Numbered from the stretch's first letter, positions 1 through 7,979 are shown. The stretch is DNA of 39,659 bases from JBMTVN01 sp046047235 (GCA_046047235.1 JBJOII010000045.1:1-39659), one strand, 5' to 3'. The notes: a model not told the origin generated them from the sequence alone. Translations and numbers: made by a program.

Positions 1-215
1 ACCCCGGGTCTTCGGTCGCTCGGGGCGATGTCCGATCTTCGATATCCGGTATCCTGGTTGCTCCCACTGCGAGCTTCAGTTTTCGATCCCGATCCCGATA
101 GCGATCCCGATTTCGATGGCACGGTAGCGCTGCGCGCTGAGGCGTGCTCAGGTTCATGTTCCGAAACACAGAAACTCGGAAACACCGGCAGGGGTCTGGT
201 GGGGAGAGCGAACGT
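1..215. repeat. Composite intergenic repeat, copy A
   Basis: This non-coding stretch is one of five copies of a modular repeat family in the window. Bases 1-86 are identical to 10989-11074. Inside are four seven-base units at 27-54 (GATGTCC, GATCTTC, GATATCC, GGTATCC), then six hexamers of the type CGATCC at 84-119. A conserved core follows at about 144-199, starting GTGCTCAGG and holding an imperfect inverted repeat GTTCCGA / TCGGAAAC. An open frame crosses the region and joins the next gene, but its translation has no protein character and the same DNA is intergenic elsewhere. The left edge is cut by the window. Confidence 0.85.
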
Positions 216-252
216 CTTGCCGATGTGCCAGCGCGGGGGCAGACTCGCGGTC

Positions 253-2145
253 ATGATCACAGTGGCTACTTGGCGGCGTGTTTTGGCGATGATCTGTCTG
301 TTGGCTGGGGTGGGCAGCTGGGGGTTGCGGGCGGCAGGGGAGGAGCCGGTGGTTTACTATGATGCGACGCCGTTGTTGCGATTGGATTTGGAGGATGGTG
401 CGCAGCGTCGCCGATTTTGGGATGAGACGCATTTGTTGGTATCCTTGCAGGGTTTGGTGAACCGGGACGGGCCGCGTTTGTTTTTGCGGTATGTGGTTGA
501 GCCGGATGATTTCTGGTGGGGTCAAATGACGGGCGAGGGAGGATGGCTGGCGGGGCGGGAGATTGTGCATGAGACCTCGTTGCGGGGTTTGTTGGATCGC
601 TTTGCGGGGGTGTATCGGGGTGCGGTGGTGTGGGATGAGCGGGTGCCGGCGACGTCGAACGCGGCGTCGACCGTAGCGGGGTGTGAGGACTTGCTGGTGT
701 TGCGTTGGGATGAGGCGGAGGGATCGTTGTATTCCGAGTTGACGCATGGTGAGCGGGGGCTGGGGGTGCGGGTGTGGTTATTGGGAGAGGGGAACGGGGT
801 GATGTTTACCGGGGAGGGGAGCATTCCGGGGACGGAGTTGCCATCGACAGGCAGCGCGAAGAACGACGTGTATCGTTGGTTGGTGGAGCATTACTTGCGG
901 AGCGGGAAGGCGAATCCGAGGAAGATGGGGTATTACCTGGACGCGGACTGGTTAAGGAGTTGGCGGGCGGCGGCGCCGGTGAACCATACCTTGTCGAACC
1001 ATGACTACGTGATTGCGCATCGGGGGGTGTTGTTTGATTTGAACGTGTGGGAGGACGAGTCGTGTGTGGATGATCCGGGGCAGCGGGTAGGGACGGACAT
1101 GGAGAGCCTGAGGTACCTGTTGCAGTCGGCGTGGGAAAGGCTGGAGGGGAAGGCGATGACGCATGTGGCGGGATTTGTGCCGTGGGCATTCAAGTATACG
1201 ACCCATCCCGGGGCTGGCGGGAAGCATGAGCCGGTACCTACCGAGTGGCGGTATGCGGAGATCCTGAGTTGTTACAATGCCTATATGGATGCCGACGCCC
1301 TGGGGCTGGGAGCGATGGCGAATGCCTCGTTTTTTCAGCATTATCCGTTGGAGGAGAAGTATGAGCAGGCAGCAGTCGAGCCGAGTCGTGAGACGATGCG
1401 GGCGAGGGGTTTTCTGGATGCTGAGGGGCGGGTGGTGCCCAGATGTTACGTGGCGCACTACGTGGGGGATTACGATGCGGCGGCGTGGTTGTACCAGCAA
1501 TTGCCGGGGATGTGGGGGGATCCGGCGCGAGGTACGACGCCGATGTCCTGGGCGTTTAATCCGAATCTGGCGGAGCGGTTTCCGTTGGGGATGGCGTATG
1601 CGCGGGAGCGGGCCACGACCAACGACGTGTTTGTGGCCGGGGACTCTGGCGCAGGCTACTTGAACCCGGGCTATCTTGTGGGAGAACGCAAGTTCTCGGG
1701 GCTGCCGTCAGGGCTGACTGTTTGGGAGGAGCATTGCGCGACGTTTTATCGGCAGTGGGATTTGGACGTGACGGGATTCATCATTGATGGGTATGGGCCG
1801 GCGATGACCCCGGAGATACTGGATGCGTATGGCCGTTTTTCAGGTGGCGGGATTGTTGCGCAGAAAGTGCCACTGCAGAGTCTGCACGGAGATCTCCCGG
1901 TGATGCGGATGCGCTATGATTTGCCGCACGACATTGCGGAGGCGGGTCGGGTATTACGGGATTTGGCGAAGGGCGAGATGCCGCAATTTGTCGTCGCGCG
2001 ATCGATCCTGAAAGCCCCGGCCTGGTATGCCGCGCTTGAGACCGAGCTGCAGGTTGCCGGAGGGGGGGAGTATCAGGTTGTTGATCTACGGACCCTGTTA
2101 TGGCTGGTGCGTGAGCAGGAGCGTCAGCGGGCGACTACGCGATAG
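253..2145 (+). CDS. Secreted GxGYxYP-family protein
   Basis: A 630-residue protein of the GxGYxYP family, a group found mostly in sugar-degrading bacteria; a glycoside-hydrolase-like role is suspected but no activity is established to my knowledge. The N-terminal half has the family-typical stretch SLQGLVNRDGPRLFLRY. The C-terminal half carries GAGYLNP at residues 466-472, the motif that names the family, preceded by DPARGTTPMSWAFNPN. I chose the ATG at 253 because it is followed by a basic and hydrophobic signal peptide (MITVATWRRVLAMICLLAG...). The frame is open upstream to base 28, but that part is repeat DNA shared with another intergenic region. The gene converges on the next one and overlaps its 3' end by 22 bases. 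Family assignment is firm; the substrate is unknown. Confidence 0.88.
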   Translation: MITVATWRRVLAMICLLAGVGSWGLRAAGEEPVVYYDATPLLRLDLEDGAQRRRFWDETHLLVSLQGLVNRDGPRLFLRYVVEPDDFWWGQMTGEGGWLAGREIVHETSLRGLLDRFAGVYRGAVVWDERVPATSNAASTVAGCEDLLVLRWDEAEGSLYSELTHGERGLGVRVWLLGEGNGVMFTGEGSIPGTELPSTGSAKNDVYRWLVEHYLRSGKANPRKMGYYLDADWLRSWRAAAPVNHTLSNHDYVIAHRGVLFDLNVWEDESCVDDPGQRVGTDMESLRYLLQSAWERLEGKAMTHVAGFVPWAFKYTTHPGAGGKHEPVPTEWRYAEILSCYNAYMDADALGLGAMANASFFQHYPLEEKYEQAAVEPSRETMRARGFLDAEGRVVPRCYVAHYVGDYDAAAWLYQQLPGMWGDPARGTTPMSWAFNPNLAERFPLGMAYARERATTNDVFVAGDSGAGYLNPGYLVGERKFSGLPSGLTVWEEHCATFYRQWDLDVTGFIIDGYGPAMTPEILDAYGRFSGGGIVAQKVPLQSLHGDLPVMRMRYDLPHDIAEAGRVLRDLAKGEMPQFVVARSILKAPAWYAALETELQVAGGGEYQVVDLRTLLWLVREQERQRATTR

Positions 2146-3509
2146 AATCGGTTGCCTGAGGTGTTGACGGGGTCGGCAATCGTTTCCTCGGTGCTGCTGG
2201 CCGTGAAGGTGCTTAGCTCGGACCAGGATCCGGCTTCGGCGGTGTCGCTGGTTTCGACGGCGTAGGTGATTCCGGGTTGGAGGTTGGTGGTGGTGAAGGA
2301 GAGGGAGCCGTCGGTTCCGAGGGTCGGCTGGCTGATGCCGGGTTCAGTGACCACGACCCCGCCACTGGTTCGCAAAATAAACTCGGTGGTATTGCCGATG
2401 GCACCGTAGGCGGAGTATTCCGTGATGGCGTTGGTGGATTGGTAGAAGCCGGCGTAGAAGGCCAGCGAGCAGTTGTAGATTTCACCGGTGCTGAATGTTC
2501 CGGCCGGGATGGTGATGGTGGTGGCGGTATTGGGGAGTTCGATCCCGGCACAGAAATCCGGAGCCTGGAAGACCACATCACCGAACTGGTCACTGATGGT
2601 GAGGTCGATCATGTCCGTGGAGTCGGCCCCGGTGAATGCGTTCCATTGGAGGATGAAGGCGGTGTCGGGATCGACGTTTTGAGTGGCGGCGTAGTTGGCG
2701 ACCTGGGGGATGGGAGGGAGTGTGCCGGGCATGGTCATAGAGACGGACTTGGAGCCGGCGAGCTGTTGCACGAGCGTGACGGAGTAAGAGCCTCCGGGGT
2801 ATGCGGCATCGCGTTCTGCGGTGGTATTGAATTCGTCATTGAAGATATAGAAGCCGGGGAAGGCGGACTCGATGGGCTGCGGACTGCCGCCCGGGATCTG
2901 GTATGTGGCACTGGTGATGGAATCTGTGCTGCGGCTTTTAATGAACACGCCGAAGTTGGGTAGTGTTTCCGTGCTGAGAGCCGGGCTGGCGGTGCTGGTC
3001 TGTACGTAGTTCGCAGCCTTCACGAGCGTGACGGAGCCGTAGGTATCCGGGAGGCCGTCCGGATCACAGGGGGCTTGGCCGGTTCCGGTGGTGAAGGACC
3101 CAGTGGTTCTGGGGAGGGCCTCGCCCATGGCGCTGGTGAGGGGCATGAGTGCACCGGGCGGGTTGAGCGTCCAGCCGATGGCGGTTTCGCCGGGCAGGTT
3201 ATCCGGGAAGATGCAGGTGAGCGTGGTGGCTGGATCGTCCCAGGAGTAATCGATTTGTGTATTCGCGGGCAGGCCGGTCCAGACCAGGTAGGAGGTGAAG
3301 CCCGGGATATTGAAGGGCGGCACGTTCAGCATCTCCTCGCTGAACGTGAACTCCACCGGCTGGGTGACATCGAAGCCGGCGGTGCCATTCGCCGGGCTGA
3401 CAGAGACGAGCGAGGGTTGGGCCAGCAGGCTGGCGGTGGTGGACAGCAGGCACAACATCGCCATTCGGGAGGGGTTGGGGTCAAGAATGCGCGTGAGAGA
3501 TTTCCACAT
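2124..3509 (-). CDS. Secreted Ig-like (Big_5-type) protein with C-terminal 'FYRV' module
   Basis: A 461-residue exported protein. The start at 3509 gives a signal peptide of about 31 residues ending SLLAQ; a shorter start at 3464 is also possible. After it comes a stretch typical of bacterial Ig-like/SbsA-type (Big_5) domains (PANGTAGFDVTQPVEFTFSEEM). The middle is beta-rich with no recognisable enzyme motif. The C-terminus (TYAVETSDTAEAGSWSELS ... NRFYRVVAR) matches a module I associate with secreted verrucomicrobial proteins, where a 'YxVxTSxNLxxW' strand precedes a terminal FYR. A surface or cell-envelope role is likely; binding partner unknown. Its stop lies inside the 3' end of the convergent GxGYxYP gene. 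The gene upstream is separated by a long repeat region, so it is probably transcribed alone. Confidence 0.8.
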   Translation of the reverse strand: MWKSLTRILDPNPSRMAMLCLLSTTASLLAQPSLVSVSPANGTAGFDVTQPVEFTFSEEMLNVPPFNIPGFTSYLVWTGLPANTQIDYSWDDPATTLTCIFPDNLPGETAIGWTLNPPGALMPLTSAMGEALPRTTGSFTTGTGQAPCDPDGLPDTYGSVTLVKAANYVQTSTASPALSTETLPNFGVFIKSRSTDSITSATYQIPGGSPQPIESAFPGFYIFNDEFNTTAERDAAYPGGSYSVTLVQQLAGSKSVSMTMPGTLPPIPQVANYAATQNVDPDTAFILQWNAFTGADSTDMIDLTISDQFGDVVFQAPDFCAGIELPNTATTITIPAGTFSTGEIYNCSLAFYAGFYQSTNAITEYSAYGAIGNTTEFILRTSGGVVVTEPGISQPTLGTDGSLSFTTTNLQPGITYAVETSDTAEAGSWSELSTFTASSTEETIADPVNTSGNRFYRVVAR

Positions 3510-3589
3510 GTAATGGACGCTGCTCCTGTCCCGCGGAAAATTCAATCACGCAGAGTGTAGGGCTTAAGAAATAAGTTGTGGTTAATTTG

Positions 3590-3935
3590 GAGAGCGGGGG
3601 GGGAGCGCAGAGCGGTAAGCGCAGAGCGCAGAGCGCAGAGCGCAGAGGGCGGAGGGCAGAGGGCGGAGGGCAGAGGGCGGAGGGTTGCCTGTCCGCCATA
3701 GCCTTGGCGAAGGCGGAAGCGAGGGGGCACTGGTTTCGCTCTACAGGTTCCTGGCTACACGCGCCGCCGCGTAGAACGCGGAGGGTGCGCCCGCGCAATG
3801 GCGGGGCGCAGGAGTTGGGAGCTGGAAGCTGGGGGCTAGGGGAGGGTTGCTTGGCGCGAGAAGAGCAGGTGCTCAGGTGGATGTTCCGAAACACTGAAAC
3901 TCGGAAACCCCGGTACGGTCCGAGGGGCACGGGTC
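3590..3935. repeat. Composite intergenic repeat, copy B
   Basis: The gap between the divergent genes at 3509 and 4023 holds repeat modules and no gene. At 3604-3687 there are 12 consecutive seven-base units of the form AG[CG]G[CG][AG]G. Next is a hairpin-forming stretch at about 3687-3720 (TCCGCC ... GGCGGA arms). Then comes GCGCCCGCGC...GCGCAGG at about 3788-3811 and four seven-base units at 3814-3841 (GTTGGGA, GCTGGAA, GCTGGGG, GCTAGGG). The conserved core starts at 3869 (GTGCTCAGG) and runs to about 3930. The same modules in the same order occur at 5211-5575. No promoter stands out in the rest of the gap. Confidence 0.85.
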
Positions 3936-4022
3936 TCAGGCTTGCCGGTGGTTCAGGATTCAGGGATGGTGGGGCACTTCTCAGAGCGGAGCGCGGGAGG
4001 CGTTTTGGTCTGGGACCAAGTG

Positions 4023-5225
4023 ATGAACCAGAACGCGAAACGATTGGGCCCGGGTCGGCTATTGGGATGGCTGATGCTGGGTGGAATGCTGTGCCGGGCC
4101 GGGGTGCCGGGCGTTGTGATCGACCATAGCCCTGCAGTGTCGGGATTATATATCGGCTCCCCGAGTCTGGCGGTGCTGCCGGACGGGCGGTATGTGGCGT
4201 CGCATGATTTTTTTGGGCCGGAGAGCCGGGAGCATGAATCGGCGACCTCACGGGTGTTCCGGTCGGAGGATCGGGGTGAGAGCTGGCAGAGGGTGGCGGA
4301 AGTGCAGGGGCAGTTTTGGTCGACACTCTTTGTGCATCGGGGGGCGTTGTATTTCATTGGAACTGATCGGCATCACGGGAACGCGATTATCCGGAGATCG
4401 GAAGATTGGGGTGAGACTTGGACGGAGCCGGTGACTGCGCAGACGGGGTTGTTGCGGGATGATGGCCAGTTTCATTGTGCGCCGGTTCCGGTGGTGGAAT
4501 ACCGGGGTCGTTTATGGCGGGGGATGGAGCGGCGAGTGCCGCCCAACGGATGGGGGATTACCTACTGCACGGGGGTGTTATCGGTGCCGGTGGATGCAGA
4601 TTTACTGGATGCCGGGCGATGGACTTTCAGCGAGTTTTTGCCGGGACGGAAGGAATGGTTGGCTGGGGGATTTGGGGGGTGGCTGGAGGGCAATGTTGTG
4701 GTCGATCCGCAGGGTTCCCTGGTGAATGTATTACGGGTGGATACTCCGGGTTATCCGGAGAAGGCGGCCATGGTCCGGGTGGCGCGGGATGGGAGTCGCG
4801 TCGAGTTCGATGTGGCGACTGGCTTTTTGGATTTCCCGGGTGGGGCCAAGAAATTTGCGATTCGGCGGGATGGGGAGGCGGGTCGCTACTGGACCCTGGC
4901 GACCCTGGTGCCTGAATCATTCCGGGATGACCGCAAGCCGGCACGCGTCCGGAACACGCTGGCTTTGTGTGCTTCCGATGATTTGCGCTCGTGGGAGGTG
5001 CGATGCATCCTGTTGCACCATCCGGATGTGGCGAAGCACGGGTTTCAGTATGTCGACTGGCAGTTTGATGGTGACGACATGATCGCGGCGTGTCGGACGG
5101 CGTATGACGATGGGCAGGGCGGGGCGCACAACAACCATGATGCGAACTATCTGACCTTTCATCGGTTCGAACGTTTTCGTGAGTTATCGATGGAGGGTTC
5201 CGTTGAGGTGAGCGCAAAGCGGTAA
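4023..5225 (+). CDS. Secreted sialidase-like beta-propeller (BNR/Asp-box) protein
   Basis: A 400-residue protein with two Asp-box (BNR) motifs, SEDRGESW and SEDWGETW, which mark the blades of six-bladed propellers of the sialidase superfamily (exo-alpha-sialidase/GH33-like). The start at 4023 precedes a signal-peptide-like segment (GRLLGWLMLGGMLCRAG); the frame is open further upstream but enters repeat DNA. I do not see the full arginine triad of true sialidases with certainty, so hydrolysis of another glycan, or no catalysis, remains possible. The last residues and the stop codon (…SAKR, then TAA) lie inside a string of seven-base repeat units, so the present C-terminus may have been shaped by the repeat. 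Periplasmic or extracellular location is inferred. Confidence 0.78.
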   Translation: MNQNAKRLGPGRLLGWLMLGGMLCRAGVPGVVIDHSPAVSGLYIGSPSLAVLPDGRYVASHDFFGPESREHESATSRVFRSEDRGESWQRVAEVQGQFWSTLFVHRGALYFIGTDRHHGNAIIRRSEDWGETWTEPVTAQTGLLRDDGQFHCAPVPVVEYRGRLWRGMERRVPPNGWGITYCTGVLSVPVDADLLDAGRWTFSEFLPGRKEWLAGGFGGWLEGNVVVDPQGSLVNVLRVDTPGYPEKAAMVRVARDGSRVEFDVATGFLDFPGGAKKFAIRRDGEAGRYWTLATLVPESFRDDRKPARVRNTLALCASDDLRSWEVRCILLHHPDVAKHGFQYVDWQFDGDDMIAACRTAYDDGQGGAHNNHDANYLTFHRFERFRELSMEGSVEVSAKR

Positions 5226-5590
5226 GCGCTGAGCGCTGAGGGCTGAGGGCTGAGGGCTGAGGGCTGAGGGTGCGCCCGCGCATTCGCTGGGCGCAGGAGT
5301 TGGGAGTTGGGAGCTCGGAGCTAGGGGATGGGCGCTTCGCGCGAGGGTCAGAGCGGGGGTGAAAAGAGTTTGGCTGCACACTGGCTAGTGGCTGCTGCGA
5401 ACTTTGGTTTTCGATCCCGATAGCGATTTCGATCTCGATGGGGCAGAAGCGCTGTGCGCAGAGGGGTGCTCAGGTCCGTGTTCTGAAGCTCCGGCAGGGG
5501 TCAGAGGGACGCTCGGGAGGATATCCGATATCCAATCTTCGATCTTCGATATCCCATATCCCATATCCCATATCCCATTCCTCCAGCTGC
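5211..5590. repeat. Composite intergenic repeat, copy C
   Basis: This copy starts inside the 3' end of the sialidase-like gene. Bases 5211-5266 form eight seven-base units (AGCGCAA, AGCGGTA, then AGCGCTG/AGGGCTG). GCGCCCGCGC...GCGCAGG follows at about 5272-5297. Four units lie at 5299-5326 (GTTGGGA twice, GCTCGGA, GCTAGGG), then a CGCTTCGCGCGAG palindrome-like stretch. Five CGATCC-type hexamers occupy 5412-5441 and a shortened core starts at 5466. Eight seven-base units at 5520-5575 (GATATCC/CATATCC) end the array. The last block is the reverse complement of the GGATAT-type array at 7861-7979. No gene is visible in the gap. Confidence 0.87.
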
Positions 5591-5594
5591 CGAC

Positions 5595-6533
5595 TCACTG
5601 AACAGCGATGGTAGTGCGGAGGCGTGGGGGTGGTGGGGGCAGGGGTGGGGGTGAGTTGAAGCCTGGCGGGAGTGGTGGGAGCTGGGTGACGAGGCGGCGC
5701 CATTCGGTGCGGTCGGCGGGGGACATTTCGCGCCAGCGATCAGCGCTTTGGAGGAAGTCGCGGCGTTCTTCGGGGGTGAGTTGGGTGAACTTGCGGAAGG
5801 AGCGCAGGCAGAGGGAGCGTTGGGCGGGGGAGAGCCCGGCGAAGGCATTGAGTGTGGCTTCGATTTGGGTGCGGTCAGCCTCGGGGAAGGAGGCTACGGT
5901 GCGGGACTGTCGGGTGGGGGGTTGGTTGAAGAAGGTTTCGAAATTGCGGCAGAGGTCGTTGCGTTCGCTTTCGGGGAGGCTGCTCCAGTCGGTGAGTTGT
6001 TTTTCCATGGAAGGCGGGAGAGATCCGGGAGGAGAGGGAGGCAGTGGGGTATAGTGGGATTTGGCCAACCAGGTGAGGGCGTGGTCATAGGCCAGGAGGT
6101 TTGTGCGGGTTTTGGCGGGGAGAGCATCCCAGCGGGTGAGGCGTTCGGTAACGGATGCGCGAAGTGAGTCGGGGATTTGTTGGAGGAGGGATGGGCGATG
6201 CTCGGTCGGGCTTTGGAGGAGCAGTCGGAGGTAATAGCGGAACTCGGTGGCTTGGAGCCGTTCTTCACGGAGGTCCGCGGGCATGGCCGCGTACTCGTCG
6301 AGCTTGGTCTTGAGGATCTGGCGTTGAGCCTCGGGTCGGGAGGCGAGGCTTGCGGTGCGGGCAGGTTCGCTCATGGCGAGCATTTGACGGAAGGCACTGA
6401 TCGGGGAGGGTGGCAGTGGCGGCGGGGAGGGCTGTGCGGGGAGGCTGGCGGTGGTAGCCATCAGGATGGCAAAAGCGACGCAGTGGAGGAACGCCTGGCG
6501 GAATGTGGTGGTGATGGCCGTGAGGATGTTCAT
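5595..6533 (-). CDS. DUF3106 domain protein, exported
   Basis: A 312-residue protein with an N-terminal signal peptide or anchor (about residues 12-33, ending SLPAQ). Two or more copies of the DUF3106 pattern follow, clearest at about 245-290 (LTPEERRDFLQSADRWREMS, then a WRRLVTQLPPLPPG stretch). The motif 'L(T/S)PxxRxxFxxxxxRWxxMSPAxRxxWRxLV' is the family hallmark; its biochemical role is unknown. Proline-rich segments flank the helical repeats. Its ATG overlaps the stop of the anti-sigma-like gene by four bases (ATGA), so the two are translationally coupled and form an operon with the ECF sigma factor upstream. In this setting it is likely an envelope protein made or sensed by that sigma system. 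The 3' end abuts repeat copy C. Confidence 0.82.
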   Translation of the reverse strand: MNILTAITTTFRQAFLHCVAFAILMATTASLPAQPSPPPLPPSPISAFRQMLAMSEPARTASLASRPEAQRQILKTKLDEYAAMPADLREERLQATEFRYYLRLLLQSPTEHRPSLLQQIPDSLRASVTERLTRWDALPAKTRTNLLAYDHALTWLAKSHYTPLPPSPPGSLPPSMEKQLTDWSSLPESERNDLCRNFETFFNQPPTRQSRTVASFPEADRTQIEATLNAFAGLSPAQRSLCLRSFRKFTQLTPEERRDFLQSADRWREMSPADRTEWRRLVTQLPPLPPGFNSPPPLPPPPPRLRTTIAVQ

Positions 6534-7048
6534 GGGGCAGGAGCTTCGAGGCAGGCGAGGAGTTCTTCGTCGGCGAGGGAGGAAAGCCGGCGCATTTGGT
6601 CAATGGCGTCAAAGTCCTGCAGGATTTCGACCGGTGGGAGCTGGGTGGCGACGGCGACTTCCTGGACCGGGCGCGTGATAGCGAGCACGGACTGGGTGAG
6701 TTGCTGTTGCTGTTGGTTTTGGGCGAACCGGATGCTGAGGGTGACGAGGAGGACGGCGAGGGCAGCGGCGGTGGCGAAGTGCCAACGGGGTCGTGCGAGC
6801 CAGGAGTCCAGCCAGACTTGCCAGGGTGAGGGGGTTTCGAGGGAAGCGAGGATTTTGTCGGTAAAGCCGGGGTGTGACGAGGCGTTGGGCAGGTGGTGGA
6901 GGAGTTGGGTGAGCCGGTGGTCTTCTTCCCAGGCCTGGCGTGTTGCGGGATCGGTGAGAGAGTTGCGGATGCGTTCGACTTCTTTCTGCGGCAGTGGTTT
7001 GCGCAGCGGCGGGGAGGAGTCCGGGTTGCGATGGGGGTTTGGGTTCAT
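6530..7048 (-). CDS. Single-pass membrane anti-sigma-like protein
   Basis: A 172-residue protein with one predicted membrane helix at about residues 90-109 (HFATAAALAVLLVTLSIRFA). An N-terminal cytoplasmic part of about 88 residues is mostly helical, and the C-terminal part begins with a glutamine run and is rich in acidic residues. This topology, and the position directly after an ECF sigma gene, fit an anti-sigma factor. It lacks the HxxxCxxC zinc motif of the common ZAS anti-sigma domain, so the assignment rests on context and topology. The gap to the sigma gene is 43 bases, and the stop overlaps the start of the DUF3106 gene by four bases. Confidence 0.7.
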   Translation of the reverse strand: MNPNPHRNPDSSPPLRKPLPQKEVERIRNSLTDPATRQAWEEDHRLTQLLHHLPNASSHPGFTDKILASLETPSPWQVWLDSWLARPRWHFATAAALAVLLVTLSIRFAQNQQQQQLTQSVLAITRPVQEVAVATQLPPVEILQDFDAIDQMRRLSSLADEELLACLEAPAP

Positions 7049-7091
7049 CGTACGCTTGATAGGGTTTTACACCGTTGGCTGGATAAAGTTG

Positions 7092-7709
7092 CTATTCCGG
7101 GGCGGGGAGGTCCCAGTCCCCGGTTTGGAGATAGGGTTTGAGGTGTTGCTTTAGGGTTTCGCGGCCGCGGTGGATGAGGGATTTCGTGGCGGAGAGGGAG
7201 CAGCCAAGGATTTCCGAGATCTGGTCGTAGGAGAGCTCTTCATCGCGACAGAGAAGGATGGCCATGCGCTGTTTCTCCGGCAGGGCATCGAGTGCCTGCT
7301 GGATGAGCTGTTCCAGCTCGGAATGGAGGAGGTTTCCGGGCGGACTCGGGCTGTCGGGGTCGGGCCGTTCGAGCGGAGTTGAATCGGGCTGGCTGGAAGT
7401 AGAGGCATCAAGGGAATCAGCAGGGTGACGGCTGCGTCGGCGCAGTTCGTTCAGGCAAAGGTTGCGGGCGATCGTAAACAGCCAGGTGGAGAACCGGGCG
7501 TTCTCGCGATAGCGGCCGGCGAAACGGAACACCTGCACAAAGGTGGCCTGGGCCAGATCCTCAGCCTCAGTGGCGTCGTGCAACATCCGGTAGAGGAGGT
7601 TGAGTATGGGCTGGCGATATTTGTTAACGAGGACCGTGAATGCGTCGAGATCGCCGCGTTTCACACGGCGCATGAGCGCAACATCGGGGTCATCGGGTGG
7701 CACAGCCAT
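7092..7709 (-). CDS. ECF-type RNA polymerase sigma factor
   Basis: A 205-residue sigma-70 family protein with only the two domains of ECF sigma factors. Region 2 (about residues 10-92) contains the -10 recognition helix around DLAQATFVQVF and FSTWLFTIARN. A Ser/Pro-rich linker of about 40 residues follows. Region 4 (about 132-190) has the helix-turn-helix LSYDQISEILGCSLSATKSL followed by HRGRETL. It directs RNA polymerase to a small set of promoters, often in answer to envelope or nutrient signals. It heads the operon sigma / membrane anti-sigma-like / DUF3106, the usual layout of an autoregulated ECF unit. The upstream region is repeat copy D; I cannot identify its own promoter motif. Confidence 0.92.
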   Translation of the reverse strand: MAVPPDDPDVALMRRVKRGDLDAFTVLVNKYRQPILNLLYRMLHDATEAEDLAQATFVQVFRFAGRYRENARFSTWLFTIARNLCLNELRRRSRHPADSLDASTSSQPDSTPLERPDPDSPSPPGNLLHSELEQLIQQALDALPEKQRMAILLCRDEELSYDQISEILGCSLSATKSLIHRGRETLKQHLKPYLQTGDWDLPAPE

Positions 7710-7734
7710 GGGTGCGGTATGTTAGCGGGCCGGG

Positions 7735-7979
7735 AGGTAGAAGCTAGGAGATAGGAGTTTGGACCCTCGGTCCGGGAGTGGGGAGCTTCGGCCCGGAAGC
7801 TAGTAGCTAGGAGCTGGGAGCTAGGGGGCAGGCGCTTCGAGCGAGGAGGGGAGGGGAGATGGGATAGCGGGTATGGGATAGCGGATATGGGATATCGGAT
7901 ACCGGATACCGGATACTGGAGATCGGATACTGGAGATCGGATACTGGAGATCGGATATGGGAGATCGGATATGGGATGG
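7735..7979. repeat. Composite intergenic repeat, copy D, with 17 seven-base units
   Basis: Lies between the divergent sigma and glnD genes. Bases 7743-7763 are three units (GCTAGGA, GATAGGA, GTTTGGA). A small hairpin GGACC-CTC-GGTCC and another at 7784-7801 (AGCTTC ... GAAGCT) follow. Four units at 7799-7826 read GCTAGTA, GCTAGGA, GCTGGGA, GCTAGGG. The stretch CGCTTCGAGCGAGG corresponds to the same module in copy C. From 7861 to 7979 there are 17 uninterrupted seven-base units of the form [CGT]GGATA[CT] with variants GGGAGAT/TGGAGAT; within it CGGATAC-TGGAGAT repeats three times. The remaining gap to the glnD start at 8131 shows no other element I recognise. Confidence 0.9.

Noticed and set aside
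28..252. N-terminal extension of the GxGYxYP frame
   Set aside because: It is repeat DNA, identical in part to an intergenic region at 10989, and a signal peptide starts at 253.
3687..3720. CRISPR-like or hairpin block in copy B
   Set aside because: Seen once in the window with no spacers; treated as part of the repeat family.
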